From the NCBI RefSeq assembly GCF_003347495.1, contig NZ_QCXY01000001.1, positions 682,001 to 746,000 on the forward strand: 64,000 nt of DNA. Direction: 5' to 3'. The position numbers and the translations under genes are program-made. Below, piece after piece: positions 53,296 to 61,678 of the stretch. A model generated the notes under the pieces. It was not told where the DNA came from. It was given only the letters and a program-made list of their open reading frames with translations, and did no database searches. Every line of letters starts with the position of its first letter. Within the stretch, counting starts at the first letter, position 1. The stretch is from Pleomorphovibrio marinus. Its GTDB lineage: Bacteria; Bacteroidota; Bacteroidia; Cytophagales; Cyclobacteriaceae.

Positions 53296-53868
53296 ATGAA
53301 AAATATTCTGTACCTAGCTGTCTTGCCATTCTTTCTAATGATGAATTGCACGGCAGAAAAAAAAGATGGTCAAAACCCAGTGAATGTAACCCAAGAAAAT
53401 GACGATATCGATGCCGAAAAACGAATCGAGGAACTTGGAATAGAACTGGTCATGCCTAACCCACCCACGGCAAACTACTTGAAAGCCAAAAGGGTTGGAA
53501 ACGTAGTTTATTTAGCAGGCCATGGCCCAGATAGGCCAGACGGTACTCAGGTGATCGGGAGACTTGGAGAAGACTTGGAATTGGAGGCTGGCTATGAAGC
53601 CGCCCGCTTCACAGGAATTTCCCTTCTATCCTCCCTAAAAGCTGAAATAGGGGACCTCAACAAAGTGAAGAACATCGTCCGTGCACAGGGCATGGTAAAT
53701 GCCCATCCTTCCTTCAAACAGCATTCCCAGGTAATCAATGGCTATTCCGACTTGATGGTAGAGGTATTTGGGGAGAAAGGCAAACATGCCAGAGCGGCTA
53801 TAGGAATGAGCTCCCTTCCAAACAATATAGCAGTGGAAATTGACATGATCGTGGAACTGAAGGAGTAG
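53296..53868 (+). CDS. Exported RidA-family enamine/imine deaminase, lipoprotein
   Basis: The 190-residue protein has a lipoprotein signal ending FFLMMNC and then TAEKKDGQNP. The RidA domain (about 48-190) is of the YoaB/UK114-like subgroup: EELGIELVMPNPPTANYLKA, VVYLAGHGPDR, and HARAAIGMSSLP. The last keeps the Arg that binds the substrate carboxylate in active RidA proteins. RidA hydrolyses reactive 2-aminoacrylate-type enamines and is normally cytosolic, so a lipoprotein form is unusual. It fits as the clean-up enzyme for the PLP lyase upstream. The ATG at 53296 places the signal at the N-terminus. Confidence 0.86.
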   Translation: MKNILYLAVLPFFLMMNCTAEKKDGQNPVNVTQENDDIDAEKRIEELGIELVMPNPPTANYLKAKRVGNVVYLAGHGPDRPDGTQVIGRLGEDLELEAGYEAARFTGISLLSSLKAEIGDLNKVKNIVRAQGMVNAHPSFKQHSQVINGYSDLMVEVFGEKGKHARAAIGMSSLPNNIAVEIDMIVELKE

Positions 53869-53880
53869 GTTTTACTCCTT
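53860..53880 (+). terminator. Weak hairpin at the end of the exported amidohydrolase operon
   Basis: AAGGAGTA pairs with TACTCCTT (8 bp, 5-nt loop) and includes the RidA stop codon. There is no long T-tract, so termination efficiency is uncertain. Confidence 0.45.
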
Positions 53881-53895
53881 CTATTCCCTCTTTAG

Positions 53896-54831
53896 TCATT
53901 TCTCTTTACCATTTTGCCCCTTTCTTGACCATCCCGACTCCGCTACTTCTTCATGGAGCCTGACACCACCTTTGATTCCAAAATCCATGGTGCGGATTGG
54001 GAAAGGTATAGTGATATCATTCTCGTCGAAAGCCCTTTTAATATTTTTGATTGCCGCATTTTTGGCGGACACAAAAGCTTTGTTTTCCCTGCTATATTCA
54101 AGCCAAACGTTTACGGAAAAATCGATCGAGCTATCTCCAAATCCTTTCCAAAATACGGTGATGTCCTCATTTTCGATTCTTCCGGGTACTCGCCCCACGG
54201 CTTCCTTTACTAAGTTTTCTACTTTTTCCAAGTCATCTCCATAGCTTACCCCCACATCCACCCTTAGTCTTCTGCGACCATCTTCCGTAAAATTGATAAA
54301 GTCTTCTTGAAAAAGGTACCGGTTGGGAACGTGCACTACAGGTCCATCAAAAGTTTTTACCTTGGTAACCCTTAAATCTATATCCACCACATTTCCCATC
54401 ACCCCATTAGTGGTTTCTATAACGTCTCCAATGGCATAGGGCTGCTGAAAAGTAATGTATATCCCAGAGATGAAATTGGCTGCAGTTTCTTGAAAAGCAA
54501 AACCAAGTGCCAAACCTATAATCCCAAGTCCGGCCAGGATAGAAGCGACCGTTCCGGTCAACTGTAAAATAGAAAGTGCCATCATAAACCCCAATATGAT
54601 GACTACCAAAAAAATCAACCGGCTGAGAAAACCACTAATGGTTTCGTCCAGATTAATCCTTTTTAGTTGTTTCTTCGAAAATTTTTCTATGGTCCTAGCC
54701 ACAAATAAGAACATAAACAGCACCAATATGGAGATGATTAGGTTGGGAAGAAGCCGTACAAGGGCAATCATCCAATTTTCCAGTTCGTCGAATAAGGTAT
54801 TGAGTAGTTCTGTGGTTTCTATTTCTTCCAT
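53896..54831 (-). CDS. MscS-family mechanosensitive channel
   Basis: The 311-residue protein has three N-terminal transmembrane helices and the MscS pore/beta signature ILAGLGIIGLALGFAFQETA, followed by FISGIYITFQQPYAIGDVIE. A cytosolic vestibule domain (VVDIDLRVTKVKTFDG, VHVPNRYLFQEDFINF) completes it. It releases small solutes on hypo-osmotic shock. In-frame ATGs further upstream would add a non-homologous leader, so MEEIETTELLNTL at 54831 is taken as the start. It is convergent with the RidA gene, 27 bp away. Confidence 0.92.
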   Translation of the reverse strand: MEEIETTELLNTLFDELENWMIALVRLLPNLIISILVLFMFLFVARTIEKFSKKQLKRINLDETISGFLSRLIFLVVIILGFMMALSILQLTGTVASILAGLGIIGLALGFAFQETAANFISGIYITFQQPYAIGDVIETTNGVMGNVVDIDLRVTKVKTFDGPVVHVPNRYLFQEDFINFTEDGRRRLRVDVGVSYGDDLEKVENLVKEAVGRVPGRIENEDITVFWKGFGDSSIDFSVNVWLEYSRENKAFVSAKNAAIKNIKRAFDENDITIPFPIRTMDFGIKGGVRLHEEVAESGWSRKGQNGKEK

Positions 54832-55029
54832 AATGGTTCGGTTTGTATGCGAAGAGAATTTTAGGGGCATTAGACTATTACCTTCATAGCCTGACATTAA
54901 AATATGCGAACAAATAATGCTCCAAATAGCCTTATCCTTTACAAAAGGTTGATTTTGGTTAGCCAGGGTTTGTTTTTAGTGGCTAATCCCTTTACTTTTA
55001 TCCTGACAAGCAATATTTTTATCCGGTAT

Positions 55030-55737
55030 ATGGGAGAAGAAGAGAAAATCAGGAAGGCTTTTAAAGAAAGGGACTGGGCTGAAATAAAAAGTGCCGACTC
55101 ATGGGTGGTATTTAAGGTCATCTCGGAATTTGTGGAAGGCTTTGAAAAATTGGCTAAAATAGGGCCGTGTGTATCCATTTTTGGTTCTGCCCGTACCCAA
55201 CCTGACAACGAGTATTATAAAATGACCGAAGAAATTGCGGCCAAGTTAGTGCGGCATGGTTACGGGGTGATCACCGGAGGAGGGCCTGGCATCATGGAAG
55301 CAGGCAACAGAGGAGCACATTCAGAGAACGGCAAATCGGTAGGGTTGAACATCAAACTACCCTTTGAGCAGTTTGACAATATTTATATAGATAGAGACAA
55401 ACTCATCAACTTTGATTATTTCTTTATCCGAAAGGTAATGTTTGTGAAATATTCACAAGGCTTCATTGTCCTTCCTGGAGGATTTGGGACTTTGGATGAA
55501 TTTTTCGAGGCACTTACCCTAATTCAGACAAAAAAAATCGGGCGTTTCCCCATAGTTATGGTAGGTAGCAAGTATTGGCAGGGTATGATTGACTGGATAA
55601 AAGAGGTGATGCTTCATGAACACGGTAATATTTGCGAAGAAGACCTGGATCTTTTTTCCGTTGTGGATACCGCCACTGATGCGGTAGCCGTCATTGATAA
55701 ATTCTACAGCAAATATTTACTATCCCCCAATTTCTGA
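55030..55737 (+). CDS. LOG-family (TIGR00730-type) Rossmann-fold protein
   Basis: The 235-residue protein has the LOG signature pair: GVITGGGPGIMEAGNRGA and the nucleotide-binding FIVLPGGFGTLDEFFE. The family hydrolyses nucleoside 5'-monophosphates (cytokinin-type phosphoribohydrolases, or AMP/PpnN-type). The ATG at 55030 gives MGEEEKIRKAF as the N-terminus; a start at 54904 would add a hydrophobic stretch not seen in the family. The next gene begins 3 bp after its stop. Confidence 0.9.
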   Translation: MGEEEKIRKAFKERDWAEIKSADSWVVFKVISEFVEGFEKLAKIGPCVSIFGSARTQPDNEYYKMTEEIAAKLVRHGYGVITGGGPGIMEAGNRGAHSENGKSVGLNIKLPFEQFDNIYIDRDKLINFDYFFIRKVMFVKYSQGFIVLPGGFGTLDEFFEALTLIQTKKIGRFPIVMVGSKYWQGMIDWIKEVMLHEHGNICEEDLDLFSVVDTATDAVAVIDKFYSKYLLSPNF

Positions 55738-55740
55738 GCC

Positions 55741-56694
55741 TTGGAAAATCGTCGACTTACACCAATATATGTCCTACTCGGCATCTTGTTTTTGGGCTTA
55801 TTTTACCTATGGGGTCAAACACCCAAAGGGGATGGCCCTGTCTATTATAACTTTGAAACCGATGCCCCAGAACCCAGCAGCGTGGCGCCCTTAGAAATGC
55901 GCTTTCCGGCAAGGGTGAGGATTTTCGACAAGCCTGAACAGGTGGGCTTTGCCGGGGAGGTAGCTCCACTTCACACCCCGGATGTTTGGGAAAGGTTTGA
56001 GAGGGAAGTCTATGTGAATGCCTACTGGGAGTCGAATACACTTTTGATGATGAAGAGGGCGGGAAAATTTTTTCCCTATATTGAGGAAACCCTTAAAAAC
56101 AACGGTATCCCTGAGGATTTTAAATATGTTGCGTTGATAGAATCCGGTTTGATGAATGTGGTTTCACCCGCTGGGGCAAAGGGATTTTGGCAATTTATGG
56201 AAGGGACTGCCAAGGATTTTGGGCTGGAAGTAAGTAGTGAAGTGGACGAAAGGTACGATTGGGAAAAATCCACTATTGCGGCCTGTAAATACCTCAGGTC
56301 GGCATTTGGTAGGTTTGGAAATTGGACCAGTGTAGCGGCAAGTTACAACATGGGTATAGCTGGTCTTACCCGAAGAAAAAACGAGCAGCAGGTTCCTAAT
56401 TACTATGATCTTCATTTAGTGGAAGAAACTAGCAGGTACGTTTTCCGAATTTTAGCACTTAAGGAGATTTTTGAAAACCCTTCCAGCTATGGTTTTGAAC
56501 TTCAACAAGATGACTTATATGCCATCCCTGCCCTCAAAGAAATTGAGGTGGGCAGCTCCATCCCAAACCTTGCACAGTGGGCCATTCAGCAGGGTAGTAA
56601 TTACAAGGAACTTAAGATTTACAACCCCTGGCTTAGAAGTGATAAACTGACAGTAAGGAGTGGAAAAACCTATGTCATTAAACTTCCCGTTTAA
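55741..56694 (+). CDS. Lytic transglycosylase (SLT/MltD-type)
   Basis: The 317-residue envelope protein has one N-terminal membrane helix (YVLLGILFLGLFYLWG). The SLT domain (about 105-240) shows the catalytic Glu in YVALIESGLMN near 134, the SPAGAKGFWQFM motif and ASYNMGIAGL. It cleaves peptidoglycan glycan strands. It lacks the LysM repeats usual in MltD. The start is TTG, 3 bp after the LOG-family stop; the membrane helix begins about ten residues in, so a later start is unlikely. Confidence 0.9.
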   Translation: MENRRLTPIYVLLGILFLGLFYLWGQTPKGDGPVYYNFETDAPEPSSVAPLEMRFPARVRIFDKPEQVGFAGEVAPLHTPDVWERFEREVYVNAYWESNTLLMMKRAGKFFPYIEETLKNNGIPEDFKYVALIESGLMNVVSPAGAKGFWQFMEGTAKDFGLEVSSEVDERYDWEKSTIAACKYLRSAFGRFGNWTSVAASYNMGIAGLTRRKNEQQVPNYYDLHLVEETSRYVFRILALKEIFENPSSYGFELQQDDLYAIPALKEIEVGSSIPNLAQWAIQQGSNYKELKIYNPWLRSDKLTVRSGKTYVIKLPV

Positions 56695-56767
56695 ATATTT
56701 TCTTAAAATCAGTCCATTGTACTAAAAAATATGGCTATATTTAAAGAACAGCTATGGCCATCCCCCA

Positions 56768-58432
56768 ATGAAAAATAAAAAGACCCTCATTATTATAGGC
56801 AGTATTTTCCTTTTCTTTTTGTTGATTTTAACTTTTACCCCTACCCTTGTAAACTGGTACCTAAACCGAAATGCAGAAAAGATCGTCTCGGACATGATTA
56901 CCAGAACCGATCATATGGCCGGGCACGAGGTTCATTTCGGAAATATTCGTTTTGATTACAATTTCAGGGGGACCTTTTTAAGGCTGGAAGATGTGGATAT
57001 ACAACCCGGGGAAGCCTTGGAGGATAGGGACAAGATAAAGTTTTACCTAAACATGAAAAGTGCCAGCCTTACCGGCTTTCAATGGGTGGATTTCCTTTTT
57101 TTCAATAGTATAAAATTGGATTCGGCCAATCTAGAAGATGCAGTGCTGGAAACCCATTCTCCTCCTTTGGATTCCCTGGATCTTGACAATGGGGATTTGG
57201 AGGAAAACGGGCAGAACTACAACCGTATAGGGGTAAATCATATCCGCGTAAACAAGGTTTCTTTTGAAAACCGAGACACCTACAATGATTCCACCCGATT
57301 GTTTATCCAAGATTTATTTGTTTATGGGGATGATTTCCTTTTGACGGACGAGGACCTGGCGGATCCCAATGCGGTTTTTGAAATCAGAAAAATTGAGGGA
57401 TATATGGATCAAGCTGTTGTGCATTTCAATACATACAGAAACGCAATCCTGGCAAAAGACATGTCCTTCAACACGGACGACAAAAAGTTATCCATTGAGA
57501 AGGTCATCTTGGACAACAAAATGGAAAAATATGAATACATCCGGCAATTTGACTATGAGACGGACTGGATTGAGTTAAATCAAGGGAAGGTGGAAATTGA
57601 AGGCATGGACTTTCAGGCCTATATTCGAGAAAGAAACCTTATTGGGGAAACCTTAAGTTTATCCGGGTTGGAATTAGAGGTGTTTAGGGATAAAAGGAAG
57701 CCAGAAGATACCGAAAGGCGACCGGACATGATCCATGAAATTATTAAAGGGTTGTCAAAAAAGGTTCGGATAAAGGAAATCCAAATAGAAGATGCCTACA
57801 TCGCATATGAGGAGCGGCCTGATAACGATGCTCCAAAGGCCGGTAGAATTTACTTTGACCAAGTAAGTGGCACAATAGGCCCATTCAGCAATTTTTCGGA
57901 AGATTTGGAGGAAGATGACAAAATGGAAGTTAAGGCAAAAGGGAGATTGATAGGCAAGGGATTGATCAACCTGCATCTCACCTACTTTATCAATGATGAA
58001 TCAGGGAAGTTTCTGATGCGGGGTGATATAGGTGGTATGGATATTACACCCCTAAACCAGATGATAGAACCAGCTACCCAAGTCGCCTTAAAAAGTGGAA
58101 ATTTATTGAGTGTGGATTTTAACATTGAAGCAAATGATATTGAGGGAAGAGGGGATCTGATAGTAAAATATGCAGACTTAGAGATAGAAATTTTGGATAA
58201 GGATTTTGGCAGAAACCAAGGTCTATTCCGAAGAATCGGTTCCTTTTTGGCCAATAAAATCGTGGTTCGCAACCAAAATCCAAACCCTAGGGGCTCCCTT
58301 AGCGAGGGGACAGTTTACTTCAAAAGGGAACAACACAAATTTATTTTTAGCTATTGGTGGGACCTGGTTCTTAGTGGGCTACGCACCACCATTACCGGAG
58401 AGAGTGAGGAGGACCTTCGAGAAAGCAGCTGA
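56768..58432 (+). CDS. AsmA/DUF748-like envelope protein
   Basis: The 554-residue protein has one N-terminal transmembrane helix (LIIIGSIFLFFLLILTFTPT). A long beta-rich body follows, with AsmA-like repeats such as IRFDYNFRGTFLRLEDVDI, VNHIRVNKVSFEN and VDFNIEANDIEGRGDLIVKY. It ends in a Lys/Arg-rich segment. AsmA-like proteins form bridges for lipid transport between membranes or assist outer-membrane assembly. The similarity is at fold/pattern level only; a conserved hypothetical is the safe call. It may be co-transcribed with the transglycosylase 73 bp upstream. Confidence 0.7.
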   Translation: MKNKKTLIIIGSIFLFFLLILTFTPTLVNWYLNRNAEKIVSDMITRTDHMAGHEVHFGNIRFDYNFRGTFLRLEDVDIQPGEALEDRDKIKFYLNMKSASLTGFQWVDFLFFNSIKLDSANLEDAVLETHSPPLDSLDLDNGDLEENGQNYNRIGVNHIRVNKVSFENRDTYNDSTRLFIQDLFVYGDDFLLTDEDLADPNAVFEIRKIEGYMDQAVVHFNTYRNAILAKDMSFNTDDKKLSIEKVILDNKMEKYEYIRQFDYETDWIELNQGKVEIEGMDFQAYIRERNLIGETLSLSGLELEVFRDKRKPEDTERRPDMIHEIIKGLSKKVRIKEIQIEDAYIAYEERPDNDAPKAGRIYFDQVSGTIGPFSNFSEDLEEDDKMEVKAKGRLIGKGLINLHLTYFINDESGKFLMRGDIGGMDITPLNQMIEPATQVALKSGNLLSVDFNIEANDIEGRGDLIVKYADLEIEILDKDFGRNQGLFRRIGSFLANKIVVRNQNPNPRGSLSEGTVYFKREQHKFIFSYWWDLVLSGLRTTITGESEEDLRESS

Positions 58433-58509
58433 TTATCCTGTTTTTGCTGAACCAATTCTTTCCCTTCAAGTTTAATGGTATACGGTTAACATTTACGCCC
58501 TTAATTCCA

Positions 58510-58517
58510 TAATTTTG
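58510..58517 (+). promoter_or_regulatory. Possible -7 box of uvrA
   Basis: TAATTTTG matches TAnnTTTG and lies 35 bp before the uvrA ATG. A -33 TTG box is not clear at the expected distance. Confidence 0.4.
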
Positions 58518-58552
58518 CAAATTGAAAAATTCGCAGCAGGGAAATCCTTTTT

Positions 58553-61396
58553 ATGACAGCAGAAAGCCAACGCCAGCAAGAAATAATAGAGATTTTTGGG
58601 GCCAGGGAGCATAACCTCAAAAACATAGACCTGAACATACCCAGAAACAAACTGGTGGTGATCACTGGCATCAGTGGAAGCGGAAAAAGCTCCCTGGCGT
58701 TTGACACTATCTACGCTGAGGGACAAAGGAGGTATATGGAGAGCTTTTCTGCCTACGCACGTTCCTTTCTTGGGGGCATGGAAAGGCCAGACGTGGATAA
58801 AATCAATGGGCTGTCACCTGTGATTTCTATAGAGCAAAAAACCACCTCCAAAAACCCGCGTTCCACAGTAGGCACTGTCACTGAAATCTATGATTTTATG
58901 CGTTTGCTCTTTGCAAGAGCCGGGGAAGCCTATTCCTATCTCAATGGAAACAAGATGGAAAGGCAGACCGAAGACCAAATTATTGAACAACTTTTCCAAC
59001 AGTTTGATGGCAAGAAACTACATGTCCTAGCCCCAGTGGTAAAAGGGAGAAAGGGCCATTACCGAGAGCTATTTGAACAAATCCGAAAAATGGGCTATTC
59101 AAAGGTTCGTGTAGATGGAGAAGTAGTGGATGTAGTCCCCAAAATGCAGGTGGATCGGTATAAAATCCATGACATAGAAGTGGTGGTGGATAGGATTGTG
59201 GCTGACCCTGAGGACAGATACAGGATAGTTCAGTCCTTAAAAACCTCCCTGCAGCTTGGTAAAGGCATCATCATGCTAAAAGACGATAAGGGGGAAATCC
59301 ATCATTTTTCGAAGTATTTGATGGATCCCCTTACCGGGTTAAGCTACGATGAACCTGCCCCAAACAGCTTTTCCTTTAACAGTCCCTATGGGGCTTGTCC
59401 TACCTGCAACGGCTTAGGCATCATAGAGGAAATCACCCAAGACAGCATTATCCCTGACCCCAATCTCAGTATTAGTCGTGGGGGGATTGCCCCATTGGGG
59501 GAGTATAGGGATATTTGGATATTCAAAAAAATAAATGCCATATTAAAAAGGTATAAAGCTAGCATCTCCACGCCCATCAACAAACTGGAAGATGAAGTGA
59601 TAAAAACCCTGCTGTATGGGGACAAGGTGGAAGTGGCAGTGGACTCTGTGAAGTACCCAGGTACGAAATGGAATACCACTTTTGAGGGCATTATCAACTT
59701 TTTGCAGAAACAGCAAGAAGGTGGGTCAGAGAAAATCCAGAAATGGGTAAGTGATTTCACTGTTTCCAACACCTGTCCAGATTGCCATGGATATAGGCTG
59801 AAAAAAGAATCCCTCCATTTTAAGATCGCCGGTAACCATATTGGAGAATTGGCTGAAATGAACATTCGACAACTAGGAGAATGGTTTGAGGGAGTGGAGG
59901 AAAGAATGACCGAAAAACAACAGATTATCGGTAAAGAAGTCCTCAAGGAAATCAGGAAAAGGATAGGATTTTTGCTGGATATCGGCTTGGACTACCTTAC
60001 CCTTAACCGTCCACTCCGTACACTTTCCGGGGGTGAGGCACAGCGAATCCGGTTGGCCACCCAAATCGGCACTCAGCTGGTAGGAGTCCTTTATATTTTG
60101 GATGAGCCAAGTATCGGGCTCCACCAAAGGGACAACGTGAAACTCATCAAGGCCCTGCAAGACCTCAGGGACCTGGGAAACACGGTCATTGTGGTGGAGC
60201 ATGACAAGGATATGATGGTAGAGGCAGACTATGTGATAGACATAGGCCCAGGTGCTGGTAGACACGGAGGCCAAATCGTGGCCAGTGGCCACCCCCAGCA
60301 AATCCTTCAATTGGATAGTCTTACCGCCCAATACCTAAACGGAATTAAAAAAATTGCCGTACCCAAGAAAAGGCGGAAAGGAAATGGTAAACACCTGCTA
60401 TTGAAAGGTGCAAGTGGTCATAACTTGAAATTTGTGGATCTGGATATTCCCTTGGGAACCATGGTCTGTGTGACAGGAGTTTCTGGATCCGGGAAAAGTT
60501 CCTTGATACACGAAACCCTTTATCCCCTATTAAACCAGGCCTTTTACCGTTCCAAGAAAGAGCCACTCTCATACCAGGTGTTGAGGGGAATAGAGCATTT
60601 GGATAAGGTCATTGAAGTGGACCAAACGCCCATTGGAAGAACCCCAAGGTCTAACCCAGCCACTTACACCGGAGTCTTTACGGATATAAGAGCATTGTTT
60701 ACCGAACTTCCTGAATCCAAAATTCGGGGATACAAGCCCGGTAGGTTTTCTTTTAATGTAAAAGGGGGACGGTGCGAGGACTGTGAAGGTGCAGGGATGA
60801 AATTGGTAGAAATGGATTTTTTGCCAGATGTTCATATCCCTTGCGAATCCTGCAAGGGCAAACGTTACAACCGGGAAACACTGGAAGTCCGCTTCAAAGG
60901 CAAATCCATTTCTGATGTATTGGACATGACAGTGGAACAAGCTGTGGAGTTTTTCGAAAATCAACCCAAAATTCTTAGAAAGATACAGACCCTTCATGAG
61001 GTTGGACTGGACTATATCACTTTGGGCCAGCATGCCACCACCCTTTCAGGTGGAGAAGCCCAAAGAGTTAAACTGGCCACTGAACTTTCTAAAAAGGACA
61101 CAGGGAAGACCTTTTATATCCTCGACGAACCCACTACTGGCCTGCATTTTCAAGATATTGAGCATTTATTGAGTGTTCTTCAAAAACTGGTGGATAAAGG
61201 AAACACGGTATTGGTAATAGAACATAACATGGATGTCATCAAGGTGGCCGATCATATTATTGACCTAGGCCCTGAGGGAGGTGATAAGGGAGGACAAATC
61301 ATAGCCACCGGTACACCTGAAAAGGTGAGTAAAGTACCAGAAAGTCACACAGCAAAATTCCTGAATCAGGAATTGCTGGAATTTCAGAAAGTGTAG
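58553..61396 (+). CDS. uvrA: Excinuclease ABC subunit A
   Basis: The 947-residue DNA-damage-recognition ATPase has two ABC modules. Walker A is GISGSGKSSLAFDTI in the first and GVSGSGKSSLIHETL in the second. ABC signatures are LSGGEAQRIRLATQIG and LSGGEAQRVKLATEL. Zinc-finger cysteines are in YGACPTCNGLG with NTCPDCHGYR, and in GGRCEDCEGAG with IPCESCKGKRYN. The length is normal. It stands alone, downstream of the AsmA-like gene. Confidence 0.98.
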   Translation: MTAESQRQQEIIEIFGAREHNLKNIDLNIPRNKLVVITGISGSGKSSLAFDTIYAEGQRRYMESFSAYARSFLGGMERPDVDKINGLSPVISIEQKTTSKNPRSTVGTVTEIYDFMRLLFARAGEAYSYLNGNKMERQTEDQIIEQLFQQFDGKKLHVLAPVVKGRKGHYRELFEQIRKMGYSKVRVDGEVVDVVPKMQVDRYKIHDIEVVVDRIVADPEDRYRIVQSLKTSLQLGKGIIMLKDDKGEIHHFSKYLMDPLTGLSYDEPAPNSFSFNSPYGACPTCNGLGIIEEITQDSIIPDPNLSISRGGIAPLGEYRDIWIFKKINAILKRYKASISTPINKLEDEVIKTLLYGDKVEVAVDSVKYPGTKWNTTFEGIINFLQKQQEGGSEKIQKWVSDFTVSNTCPDCHGYRLKKESLHFKIAGNHIGELAEMNIRQLGEWFEGVEERMTEKQQIIGKEVLKEIRKRIGFLLDIGLDYLTLNRPLRTLSGGEAQRIRLATQIGTQLVGVLYILDEPSIGLHQRDNVKLIKALQDLRDLGNTVIVVEHDKDMMVEADYVIDIGPGAGRHGGQIVASGHPQQILQLDSLTAQYLNGIKKIAVPKKRRKGNGKHLLLKGASGHNLKFVDLDIPLGTMVCVTGVSGSGKSSLIHETLYPLLNQAFYRSKKEPLSYQVLRGIEHLDKVIEVDQTPIGRTPRSNPATYTGVFTDIRALFTELPESKIRGYKPGRFSFNVKGGRCEDCEGAGMKLVEMDFLPDVHIPCESCKGKRYNRETLEVRFKGKSISDVLDMTVEQAVEFFENQPKILRKIQTLHEVGLDYITLGQHATTLSGGEAQRVKLATELSKKDTGKTFYILDEPTTGLHFQDIEHLLSVLQKLVDKGNTVLVIEHNMDVIKVADHIIDLGPEGGDKGGQIIATGTPEKVSKVPESHTAKFLNQELLEFQKV

Positions 61397-61583
61397 GTTG
61401 TGCAGCTGGAAATAGTTGCTATTTTTCGGACCAACCAAGAATGTGCGACACTCCTATTTACAAAATAAGCATCAGTAAATTAACTGGGGTATAGCTTGAC
61501 CAATAGCATATTATACTATAAACTCCTAAAGCAATACAGGAAGTCCTGATTGGTATAGAATCAAACCCTATATTTACAAAATT

Positions 61584-61621
61584 ATAAGAAAAAACCAACC
61601 CCATTTGTCCCATGGGGCTGG
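61584..61621 (-). terminator. Terminator of the TonB-receptor-like gene
   Basis: On the minus strand CCAGCCCCAT pairs with ATGGGGTTGG (10 bp, one G-T) around a 7-nt loop and runs into TTTTTTC. It lies 58 bp past the stop of the leftward barrel protein gene. Nothing else is recognised between 61397 and 61678; no terminator for uvrA is clear. Confidence 0.72.
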
Positions 61622-61678
61622 CTTAACTATTCTATGCTTAACCTGATCTTGATGGAAAGCAGCTTTTTTTAGGCCAAA

